Shown here: piece after piece, positions 43,021-50,498 of the stretch | Position numbering within the stretch: position 1 is the stretch's first letter | How the letters are laid out: every line of letters begins with the position of its first letter | Source of the DNA: a bacterium | GTDB lineage: Bacteria; Actinomycetota; Acidimicrobiia; Spongiisociales; ZC4RG35 | DNA length: 64,000 bases | Reading direction: 5' to 3' | Assembly: GCA_028824015.1 (NCBI GenBank) | Contig: JAPPFC010000017.1 | Location: 62,001-126,000 of the forward strand | Notes under the pieces: model-generated | What the model was told of the DNA's origin: nothing | The model's input: the letters and a program-made list of their open reading frames with translations, nothing else | Database searches by the model: none | Made by a program: the position numbers and the translations under genes

Positions 43021-44476
43021 GGTACAGCGCCGGGCAGACCTGATAGACCGCTACGAGTCCCCTTCGGTGGTGGAGGAGGCGCTTGCGCTGCTGGCTCGCC
43101 ACCGCGACCGGGCCCGACTCATAGCCGGAGGAACCGATCTGGTCCTGGAGATCCGCCGGGGTGTCCGGTCGGGAGTGGAGGTCCTGATCGACATCTCCAG
43201 GGTGGCGGGCCTCGACGGCATCCGGCAGGACTCGGGAGGCTTCATTCACCTGGGACCCCTGGTGACCCACGCTGACGTCGTCTCCTCCGACCTGATTTGG
43301 AGCCAGGCTCTTCCCCTCGCCCAGGCGTCGCTGGAGGTGGGCGCCCCTCCCCTCCAGGCCCGATCCACGGTGGTGGGGAACCTGGTGACCGCCAGCCCCG
43401 CCAACGACACGATCTCGGCCCTCACCGCCCTGGATGCCAGGCTGACCATCCGTTCGGCGAGAGGTGAGCGCCAGGAGGCATTGGCCGATTTCTATCCGGG
43501 AATCCGCCGCACCACCCTGTCGCCGGACGAGATGGTGACCGGGGTGAGCTTTCGTGGATTGCACGCTCGTCAATCGGGAGTATTCGTCAAGCTGGGGCTG
43601 CGGATGGCGCAGGCCATTTCAGTGGTCCACACGGCGCTGGTCGTGGAACGAGATGCCTCGGGTGTCGCCACCATGGCCCGTATTGCCCTGGGGAGCGTTG
43701 CACCGGTGATCGTCCGGTCGCCCGAGGCCGAGAAGGTACTGGTGGGCCGTCGACTGGACGAGGCCACCATAGCGGCCGCCGCGCAGGCCGCGGCCCGGGG
43801 GATCAATCCGATCGACGACCTGCGTGGAACGGCGGACTACCGGCGATGGACCACCGAAGTGATGGTGCGCCGGGCTCTCACCGCTTTGGCCGATGGGGAC
43901 GAACGGCGATCGATGCCATCGCGGCCGGTGCACTTCGGCGCCTCCCGGCAAGCGACTCTGGCCCGGGCGCACTCCCACCGGGAGGGAGACGCGATTGAGG
44001 CGAATGTCAACGGGACTCCGGTCGCCACCCGGAGCGGAGGGGAACTCACTCTCTTGGACTGGCTGCGGGATGTTGCCGGCCCGGCGGCCGGCCTGTCCCT
44101 CACCGGGACCAAGGAAGGGTGCGCAGAGGGCGAATGCGGTGCGTGCCTCGTCTTCCTGGACTCCGAGGCGGCTCTCTCCTGTCTGACCCCCGCTCCCCGA
44201 GCCCATGGCGCGGAGATCGTGACCGTGGAGGGGCTGGGGGATGGTGGCATGAGTCCGGTTCAAGCCGCCTTCTGCCGGACGGGTGCAGTCCAATGCGGCT
44301 ACTGCACCCCCGGGTTTGTGATGTCGGCCACAAAGCTCCTGGAGAACCTTCCGGATCCCACCACCGAAGAGATCATCACCGCCCTGGGCGGCAACCTGTG
44401 TCGCTGCACCGGTTACTACTCCATCATCGAGGCGGTCTCGGAGGCCGGCGCTTCGACCTCTGGAGGGTCCGGATGA
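43013..44476 (+). CDS. Molybdenum hydroxylase FAD and 2Fe-2S subunits fused (FAD domain first)
   Basis: 487-residue electron-transfer subunit of a xanthine-dehydrogenase-family enzyme. Residues 1-300 are the CoxM/XDH-medium FAD domain (RARLIAGGTDLVLEIRRGV, ARSTVVGNLVTASPANDT). The C-terminal 160 residues are the small 2Fe-2S subunit with both clusters: CAEGECGAC...SC and CGYCTPG...CRCTG. In XdhA the order is 2Fe-2S then FAD; here it is reversed. TTG at 43013 has GGAGGA 8 bases upstream, fixing the start inside the previous gene. The stop overlaps the next ATG (ATGA). Confidence 0.88.
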   Translation: MHEVQRRADLIDRYESPSVVEEALALLARHRDRARLIAGGTDLVLEIRRGVRSGVEVLIDISRVAGLDGIRQDSGGFIHLGPLVTHADVVSSDLIWSQALPLAQASLEVGAPPLQARSTVVGNLVTASPANDTISALTALDARLTIRSARGERQEALADFYPGIRRTTLSPDEMVTGVSFRGLHARQSGVFVKLGLRMAQAISVVHTALVVERDASGVATMARIALGSVAPVIVRSPEAEKVLVGRRLDEATIAAAAQAAARGINPIDDLRGTADYRRWTTEVMVRRALTALADGDERRSMPSRPVHFGASRQATLARAHSHREGDAIEANVNGTPVATRSGGELTLLDWLRDVAGPAAGLSLTGTKEGCAEGECGACLVFLDSEAALSCLTPAPRAHGAEIVTVEGLGDGGMSPVQAAFCRTGAVQCGYCTPGFVMSATKLLENLPDPTTEEIITALGGNLCRCTGYYSIIEAVSEAGASTSGGSG

Positions 44477-46707
44477 GCGTCGGACGATCGCTTCCCAGAA
44501 GCGACGCCCGTTCCAAGGCAACGGGCGAGGCCCTCTATCCGGCGGACCTTCACCGGCCTGACGCTCTTTGGGCCAAGGTGGTGTTCAGCGGGCGGCCGCA
44601 TGCCCGGATGGTCGGGATGGACGTCAGGGGGGCTTTGGCGGCGCCGGGGGTGCTGGAAGTGGTCACCGCAGCCGATGTGCCTGTGAACGAATACGGGCTG
44701 ACCCGGTTCGACCAGCCGGTGCTGGTGGGGTTGGGAGGGACGGGACGGAGCGCGGTTCCCTCGGAGATCAGTCGGTGGGAGGGAGATCAGGTCGCGGTGG
44801 TGGTGGCCGAGACCCGCAGGGAGGCGGAGGAGGGAGCCGAACGGCTGGATGTCGATTGGGAGGACCTTCCCCTGGTCCCCGATCTCGATGCGGCTCGCGC
44901 CGGTTCCGTGCTGGTCCATCCTGAGAACGGATTGGAGACCAACATCCTCAAGCACCTCAAGTTCCGGGTGGGGGACATGGACCGGGGATGGCGGGCGGCG
45001 GATGTACAGGTGACGGGCACCTACGTGCTTCCCCTCCAGGAGCACGCCTACCTCCAGCCGGAAGCCGCCCTCGCGTATCTCGACTCCCAGGGACGGATCA
45101 CCGTCGAGATCGCCGGGCAATGGACTCACGAGGACCGGGAGCAGATCGCCCACGCCCTGGATATGGATCCTGGGCGGATAAGAGTGATCTATCCGGCGAT
45201 CGGGGGAGCGTTCGGAGGACGGGAGGATATGTCGCTCCAGATCGTGATGGCCCTTGCGGTCCGGAAGCTGGCCCGGAGGGGAATCCACCGCCCGGTGAAG
45301 ACCGTTTGGTCCCGGGAGGAAAGCATCGTCGGGCACCACAAGCGGCACCGGGCCGTCATCCACGCCCGGTGGGGCGCCACCCGCACCGGCCGCCTGACCG
45401 CGGCGGAGGTCGAAGGATGGCTGGACGCCGGGGCCTACAACTACACCTCCGACAAGGTACTGGGCAACATGCACCTCTGCTCTCTGGGACCCTACCGGAT
45501 CCCGAACCTGTGGGTGGACTCCCGGGCGGTGTACACCCACTCGGTCCCCGGTGGCGCCTTCCGCGGCTTCGGAGCCCCCCAGGGCGCCATGGCTGCCGAG
45601 GGGCAGATGAACCGCTTGGCCGTGGAACTGGGGATGGACCCGGTCGCCCTGCGCCTTCTCAACTGCTACCGGGAAGGTGACGTGGGCGCCTGGGGCACGG
45701 TCGTCCCGTCGGTGGTCAGCATCCCCGAGGTCATCGACGAATGCGCAGAGCGGGCAGGGTGGAGAGATTCCGTGAAGCCCGATACACCTCCGTTTTCCCC
45801 GTTCCGGTCCCTGCCTCCCCATCCCAACCGTCTTCGTCGGGGACGGGGATTCGCGTGCGGGCTGAAGAATGTTGGATTCTCCTTCGGATTCCCGGAGCGG
45901 TGCGAAGCGGATGTGGAGTTGTGGGGAGACGAAGAAGTGGAGAGAGTGGTGCTGTATCACGGCGGAGCGGAGGTGGGACAGGGCGCTCACACCGCGTTGG
46001 CCCAGATGGCCGCCGAGGCGGCCGGCGTGGATGTCGGGATGGTGGAGACCCGATACTCCGACACGGCTCACACGGGCGACTCGGGATCGGCTTCCGCCTC
46101 CCGTATGACCTGGATGGCCGGCAACTCCATTCTCGGGGCGGTCGAGGAGGCCCAGAAACGGTGGCTGGAAGGGGACCGTCCCGCCCTTGGCAGTTTCCGG
46201 TTCGTGCCACCGCCCACCGAGACCTTCGACCCCGACACCGGGTCGGGGGAACTCAACTTCGCCTACGGGTGGATGGCCGAGGCGGTGGACGTGGTGGTGG
46301 ACCTGGACACCGGGCACATCAAGGTGGAGTCGGTGGTCTGCGCGGTGGATGTCGGAAGGGCCGTCAACCCCGCCCTGGTCAGAGGACAGGTGGAGGGGGC
46401 GGTGGCGCAGGCCCACGGATACGCCGTCACCGAGCGGCTCATATCGGAGGAGGGGAAGACCCTGAACCCCCACCTGAGCGCCTATCTGATACCGGGTATC
46501 GGGGATATCCCCGGGAGGGTTGAGAGCGTGATCCTCGAGATTCCCGACCCGAGAGGCCCATGGGGCGTCCGGGGTATGGCGGAAATGCCTTTCGTTCCCC
46601 TGGCCCCTGCGGTATCCGCCGCGTTGTTCGACGCGGTCGGGATTTGGTTCGACGAGCTTCCCCTCACTCCTGGGGAGGTAGCCAAAGGGTTACGGACCAG
46701 AGAATAA
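44473..46707 (+). CDS. Xanthine-dehydrogenase-type molybdopterin-binding catalytic subunit
   Basis: 744-residue catalytic subunit of a molybdenum hydroxylase. Moco-binding and active-site segments: GGAFGGREDMSLQ, GGAFRGFGAPQGAMAAE (arginine loop of the XDH/aldehyde-oxidase type, not the CoxL AYxCSFR loop), GDSGSASASRMTWMAGN, and near the end RGMAEMPFVPLAPAVSAALFDAVG with the glutamate expected to act as base. It therefore looks like a purine or N-heterocycle/aldehyde hydroxylase rather than CO dehydrogenase. Heterodimer or higher with the fused FAD/2Fe-2S protein. Cofactor insertion probably depends on the CoxD/E/XdhC/MocA genes at 2.8-6.6 kb. Confidence 0.88.
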   Translation: MSVGRSLPRSDARSKATGEALYPADLHRPDALWAKVVFSGRPHARMVGMDVRGALAAPGVLEVVTAADVPVNEYGLTRFDQPVLVGLGGTGRSAVPSEISRWEGDQVAVVVAETRREAEEGAERLDVDWEDLPLVPDLDAARAGSVLVHPENGLETNILKHLKFRVGDMDRGWRAADVQVTGTYVLPLQEHAYLQPEAALAYLDSQGRITVEIAGQWTHEDREQIAHALDMDPGRIRVIYPAIGGAFGGREDMSLQIVMALAVRKLARRGIHRPVKTVWSREESIVGHHKRHRAVIHARWGATRTGRLTAAEVEGWLDAGAYNYTSDKVLGNMHLCSLGPYRIPNLWVDSRAVYTHSVPGGAFRGFGAPQGAMAAEGQMNRLAVELGMDPVALRLLNCYREGDVGAWGTVVPSVVSIPEVIDECAERAGWRDSVKPDTPPFSPFRSLPPHPNRLRRGRGFACGLKNVGFSFGFPERCEADVELWGDEEVERVVLYHGGAEVGQGAHTALAQMAAEAAGVDVGMVETRYSDTAHTGDSGSASASRMTWMAGNSILGAVEEAQKRWLEGDRPALGSFRFVPPPTETFDPDTGSGELNFAYGWMAEAVDVVVDLDTGHIKVESVVCAVDVGRAVNPALVRGQVEGAVAQAHGYAVTERLISEEGKTLNPHLSAYLIPGIGDIPGRVESVILEIPDPRGPWGVRGMAEMPFVPLAPAVSAALFDAVGIWFDELPLTPGEVAKGLRTRE

Positions 46708-46717
46708 ACCGCCGCTT

Positions 46718-46747
46718 TTGGGAATAGATGGGCGGGACTGCTATATA
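46718..46747 (+). promoter_or_regulatory. Candidate promoter of transport cassette A
   Basis: TTGGGA (46718-46723) and TATATA (46742-46747), 18-base spacer. An equivalent AT box (TATATA or TATATT) occurs at the same distance upstream of the SBP genes of cassettes B and C. Confidence 0.5.
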
Positions 46748-46780
46748 TTTAGGGCGAAGATCGGTTAGTCTTGCCGGTCT

Positions 46781-46813
46781 AGCCACTTTTTAGTCGTGTG
46801 CCGTTGGCCCGAC
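46781..46813 (+). repeat. Conserved 33-base leader block, cassette A
   Basis: Matches 54992-55024 in cassette B at 32 of 33 bases. It follows a 7-bp hairpin (AGATCGG/CCGGTCT) and contains ACTTTTTAG. Lies between promoter and SBP start; may be an attenuator or regulatory leader. Confidence 0.6.
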
Positions 46814-46839
46814 GAGCAAGCGAGCGGAAGGAAGAGCAA

Positions 46840-48633
46840 ATGAGAAAACTGAAAGTAGCCATTGCCTTGATGGCTATCTTGGCGTTGCTGGCTGCGGCCT
46901 GCGGCGATGACGGCGACGATGCGGCCGATACGGCTGCTGCGGACGCTGCCGCTGCTCAGGCTGCTGCGGACGCTGCTGCTGCGGAGGCTGAGGCTGCGGA
47001 GGCTGAGGCTGCTGCGGACGCCGCTGCTGCGGACGCCGCCGCCGCCCAGGCCGAGTTGGAAGCCGCCCAGGCCGAGTTGGAGGCCACCCGCGCCGCTGCT
47101 GAGGCGGGCGACGAGGAGGCTCAGGCTGCGTTGGCTGAGGCCGAAGCTGAGGCTGCTGCGCAAGCTGAGGCTGCCGCTGCTGCGGAAGCCGCTGCTGCCG
47201 AGGCCGCTGATGCTGCCATGAAGGCCCAGGAAGAGCTGGAGATGGCCATGATGGTGGAGGCCCCCGAGATCCGGGCAGCTGAAGTCGCCATGGGATTCAA
47301 CGCCTGCTGCGCCGACTCGGCGTTCTGGCAGATTCCCCTGGAGTTGGGCTGGTGGGATGACTTGAACATCACCATCGTTCCCAATTCGCCCACCTATCAC
47401 TTCTTCACCGCCAGCGCCGACGCCATTGCGTGGCTGAGGAGCGGTGAGGGCAACGTGGCCCCCGGTTGGGTGCCTGGTCTGTTCGGAGCGTTGGAGACCT
47501 TCGCTCAGGACATCCCGCCGATCTTCTTCGCGGACATCTATGTGGGCTACGCCGTCCTGGTGGCGCCTGACAGCGATTCCAAGACGGTCATGGAGTTGGT
47601 GGAAGAGGGAATGGACTTCCCGGATGCCGCCAAGGCGGCCGTCCAGCAGTTGGTTGGCGCGGATATCCATATCCCGCCGCACAGCACCCAGCAGGCTCAG
47701 TACACCAACGCGTTCTTCGCCTATCTGGACGAGTGGTGGGAGGCCTATCAGGAGGACATCCCCGCCCTCGACGGTGAAGGCAATCCTCTGGTGTTGTTGG
47801 GCCGCGACGGCCAGCCCCTCTTGGACGATGACGGCAACGTTCAGCCGATTCGGATAACGACCAACGACTGGCGTAACTACGCCAATCCTCAGTACGTCGA
47901 CGACCCCACGATCGTGGAGCTTTCGGCTGTTCCGGGCCGGATCGAGTACGCCATGCCTTATGGCGCTCCGACCTTGGTGCAGATGATGCGCAACGGCTGG
48001 GATCCGCTGATCAACTTCGGGATGATGATCGAGCATGATCCGTTCTCCCAGCCGACGGCGATCGCCAGTTCCACTGTCGGCGGAATCGGCCTGTTGGCCA
48101 ACCGCGAATGGGTTATGGCGAACAAGGACCTGGCCTACCGAGTCATCTCTGCCGGCTTCAGGACCTTCGAACTCCTCGACGATCCTGAGAGGCAGTACCA
48201 GGGTTGGGAGATTGAGGCCAACCTCATCAACGAGAAGCGCCAGTTGAGCATGGAGCCCGAGGACATCGGGATCATCTGGACGACCATCGACCCGTCCTTC
48301 AACTGGGCGGAGCAGGCGGCGCTGTGGGACGTGAGCCTCCCGAGCTACCACCCCGAGACGGTGTTCAGAACCCAGATCGAGTTGTTGAAGGAAAAGGGAG
48401 TCCTGTCCCAGGGCTACAACACCGAGGCCGGGCTCGCACAGTTCCTGTTGGCGCAGGACCTGTATTACGAGCTGAAGGGCTTCCAGGACCGTGCGGACGA
48501 ATTGTTCGCCCGGGCTGCGGATATGGACCTTTCCGCCGGCCAGACTGATCTGATCACTTCGGCCCAGTTCCATTACGACATCTATAACTTCTACGACGCT
48601 CTCCGCTTCTTGGAGGCTGCCCTCATCGGGTAA
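46840..48633 (+). CDS. Cassette A: NMT1/SsuA-like substrate-binding lipoprotein with long Ala-rich stalk
   Basis: 597-residue extracytoplasmic binding lipoprotein. Signal peptide with lipobox LLAAAC (Cys21), then an Ala/Glu/Asp/Gln-rich helix of about 105 residues (32-137, including AELEAAQAELEATRAAAEAG), then the binding domain beginning EVAMGFNACCADSAFWQIPLELGWW, which fits the start of NMT1/ThiY/SsuA-type domains. A vicinal Cys pair (156-157) is conserved in all three paralogues. An Asp/Gly-rich insert at 311-333 resembles an EF-hand-like loop. ATG at 46840 has AAGGAAG upstream. Partners follow directly. Ligand unknown; nitrate, sulfonate and pyrimidine binders all belong to this superfamily. 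Confidence 0.8.
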   Translation: MRKLKVAIALMAILALLAAACGDDGDDAADTAAADAAAAQAAADAAAAEAEAAEAEAAADAAAADAAAAQAELEAAQAELEATRAAAEAGDEEAQAALAEAEAEAAAQAEAAAAAEAAAAEAADAAMKAQEELEMAMMVEAPEIRAAEVAMGFNACCADSAFWQIPLELGWWDDLNITIVPNSPTYHFFTASADAIAWLRSGEGNVAPGWVPGLFGALETFAQDIPPIFFADIYVGYAVLVAPDSDSKTVMELVEEGMDFPDAAKAAVQQLVGADIHIPPHSTQQAQYTNAFFAYLDEWWEAYQEDIPALDGEGNPLVLLGRDGQPLLDDDGNVQPIRITTNDWRNYANPQYVDDPTIVELSAVPGRIEYAMPYGAPTLVQMMRNGWDPLINFGMMIEHDPFSQPTAIASSTVGGIGLLANREWVMANKDLAYRVISAGFRTFELLDDPERQYQGWEIEANLINEKRQLSMEPEDIGIIWTTIDPSFNWAEQAALWDVSLPSYHPETVFRTQIELLKEKGVLSQGYNTEAGLAQFLLAQDLYYELKGFQDRADELFARAADMDLSAGQTDLITSAQFHYDIYNFYDALRFLEAALIG

Positions 48634-48674
48634 GCTTTCGTTAGCGATTGCCTAGTAGGTAAGAAACGACGCCG

Positions 48675-48713
48675 AGCGCGGGGCCGGACGGATTTTCCGG
48701 CCGGTCCCGCGCT
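48675..48713 (+). promoter_or_regulatory. Intra-operon hairpin between SBP and permease, cassette A
   Basis: Arms 48675-48687 and 48701-48713 form a 13-bp stem with one G-U. Cassette B has the same hairpin at 56884-56920 with compensating C-G to T-A changes, so the fold itself is conserved. Probably lowers permease expression relative to SBP or protects the SBP message. Confidence 0.65.
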
Positions 48714-48757
48714 TCGGCCTGTAAGCAAGGACCGCGAAGGCGAGAAAGAGAGAGCCT

Positions 48758-49708
48758 GTGACCACCACCGACAGTGATGTTCTCGATGTGAGAGCCGCGG
48801 CGCACCGCCAAAAACGGCGTCGCCAGATCTCTTATGTCCTCTATCTGATCCTGGGGATCGTTCTCTCTTTGCTGATGTGGGAGTTGGTCGCCGCCCCCTT
48901 CTCGCCCCTCTTCTATCTGGTACCGCCCCCCTTCGACGCATTCAGGCACTTTGGGGAGAACCTGATGTTCAGCGAGCGCATGTTGGAGCGGTACGTTCAT
49001 GCCTGCCCGGATCTCTTGGATGAGTTGGAGGTCACCGGGCGCGGGATGTTCGACCTTCCCGACCACTGCTTCGGGTACATCCGCCACCTGATGCGGACCA
49101 CCCGCAACATCATGATCGCCGTAACGCTCGGAACGGTTTTCGGTTTGACGGTGGGGTTGAGCAGCCTGGTGTTCCCGAGGATCGCCGATGTGGTGACCCC
49201 GATCGCCGGGTTCTTCGGGACCACCCCGATTTTCATTGCGGCGCCGTTCTTCGTGATCTGGTTCGGGATCGAGTATCCACTGATGACCACGGTGGGGGTG
49301 GTGGTCTTCTACACGACTCTGTTGATGTATTTCTTCAGCCGCCGGGCGGCGGACAACATAGAGGTGGGGATCATCGAGTCGGCGTTGACGTTGGGGGGAG
49401 ACCGCCGGTCCATATTCCGGTGGGTGTATTTACCGGGGACGATCCCGGAGATCGCAGGTGGTTTCCGGATCGCATTGGCCGGTGCTTGGGGACTGGGGAC
49501 ACTGGTGGAGGTCTTGGGAATCCAGATGGGTGGAGGGTTTTTGATTCGAATGTGGAGCTTCGCGATGGGCGTCTTGGAAGGACCCGCCGCGGTGGTCTCC
49601 CTGATTCTGTTTTTCGGTGTCCTGGCTGTGTTAGTGGATGGCGTCCTAGTGCTGTTCATACGGTTTATCACCAGGTGGTCCGAGTCCGGCCGTCGGCTGG
49701 GGTTGTAG
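48758..49708 (+). CDS. Cassette A: ABC transporter permease 1 (SsuC/TauC type)
   Basis: 316-residue permease with six or so membrane helices. It begins with a hydrophilic tail (TTTDSDVLDVRAAAHRQKRRR). The EAA loop that docks to the ATPase is ESALTLGGDRRSIFRWVYLPGTIPEIAGGFRIALAGAWG (in outline), as in nitrate/sulfonate/taurine permeases. An insert at about 75-110 (VHACPDLLDELEVTG) between TM1 and TM2 is unusual for the family and is outside the membrane. GTG start. Nearly identical over its second half to the cassette B permease. Confidence 0.85.
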   Translation: MTTTDSDVLDVRAAAHRQKRRRQISYVLYLILGIVLSLLMWELVAAPFSPLFYLVPPPFDAFRHFGENLMFSERMLERYVHACPDLLDELEVTGRGMFDLPDHCFGYIRHLMRTTRNIMIAVTLGTVFGLTVGLSSLVFPRIADVVTPIAGFFGTTPIFIAAPFFVIWFGIEYPLMTTVGVVVFYTTLLMYFFSRRAADNIEVGIIESALTLGGDRRSIFRWVYLPGTIPEIAGGFRIALAGAWGLGTLVEVLGIQMGGGFLIRMWSFAMGVLEGPAAVVSLILFFGVLAVLVDGVLVLFIRFITRWSESGRRLGL

Positions 49709-49721
49709 GCAAGGAGGATCT

Positions 49722-50498
49722 ATGTCGACTGTTGTGAACTTTGAGAACCTGTGGTGTGTTTTCGAGCACCGGTCGGGTCAGTTGGTGCATGCTCTTGAGG
49801 ATGTCAATTTCAGTGTTGATCCGGGCGAGTTCGTGTGTGTGGTGGGGAGGTCGGGGCATGGCAAAACCACCCTGTTGAGGGTGTTGGCGGGTCTTCAGCC
49901 TCCTACGGCCGGGGCGGTGAAGTTGGGAGATACTGCCGTTTCGGGTCCGGGCAGTGACCGGGCGATGGTTTTCCAGCAGGACACGGTGTTTCCCTGGTTG
50001 CATGTTCGTGAGAATGTGGAATTCGGGCTCCGGTCGAACAAGGTGCCCGAGGATGAGCGGAACGAGATCACCGATTATTGGTTGTCTGCGGTTGGTTTGG
50101 AGGACTTTGCCGATTCCTGGCCGCGTGAGCTTTCCGGCGGCATGAGGAAGAGGGTGGCCCTGGCGTCGGCGATGGCGGTGGGCTCCGATGTCGTCTTGAT
50201 GGACGAACCGTTCGGTTCAGTGGACTATTTCACTCGTCGGAACCTGCATGAGGTGTTGCTGAACCTGTGGTTCGAGACCAAGAAGACGATCTTCTTTGTC
50301 ACTCATGACATCGAGGAGGCATTGATTCTTGCCGATCGGGTGATTCTCTTGGCTGAGGGCAAGTTGGTGGATGACATTCCGGTTACCCTGCCTCGTCCTC
50401 GTAATGAGGATGTACGGGCCACTCCTGAGGCGGTGGGTGTGTTCAAGCTGATCCTCCGGCACTTGGGCATCACCGAGGAGGAGGCGACGAGAGCTTGA
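49722..50498 (+). CDS. Cassette A: ABC transporter ATPase (SsuB/TauB type)
   Basis: 258-residue ATP-binding subunit. Walker A GRSGHGKTT, Q-loop VFQQDTVFPWLHV, signature LSGGMRKRVALA, Walker B VVLMDEPFGSVD, switch His in FVTHDIEEAL. Drives import with the two adjacent permeases. The first 95 bases are identical to the cassette B gene. ATG at 49722 has AAGGAGG upstream. The stop overlaps the TTG of permease 2 (TTGA). Confidence 0.9.
   Translation: MSTVVNFENLWCVFEHRSGQLVHALEDVNFSVDPGEFVCVVGRSGHGKTTLLRVLAGLQPPTAGAVKLGDTAVSGPGSDRAMVFQQDTVFPWLHVRENVEFGLRSNKVPEDERNEITDYWLSAVGLEDFADSWPRELSGGMRKRVALASAMAVGSDVVLMDEPFGSVDYFTRRNLHEVLLNLWFETKKTIFFVTHDIEEALILADRVILLAEGKLVDDIPVTLPRPRNEDVRATPEAVGVFKLILRHLGITEEEATRA

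Noticed and set aside
44416..46473. 685-codon minus-strand open frame opposite the molybdopterin subunit gene
   Set aside because: Antisense shadow of a gene with full family motifs; peptide has no recognisable domain and is His/Pro/Gly-rich.
42985..46707. Aerobic carbon monoxide dehydrogenase (coxMSL)
   Set aside because: Although Cox-type chaperones are present, the catalytic subunit lacks the CoxL AYxCSFR active-site loop and has the XDH-type AFRGFGAPQ loop.
46765..48573. 602-codon minus-strand frame opposite the cassette A SBP gene
   Set aside because: Antisense of the Ala-codon-rich stalk and binding domain; the Ser/Leu/Gly repeats are the complement of GCT/GCG codons.
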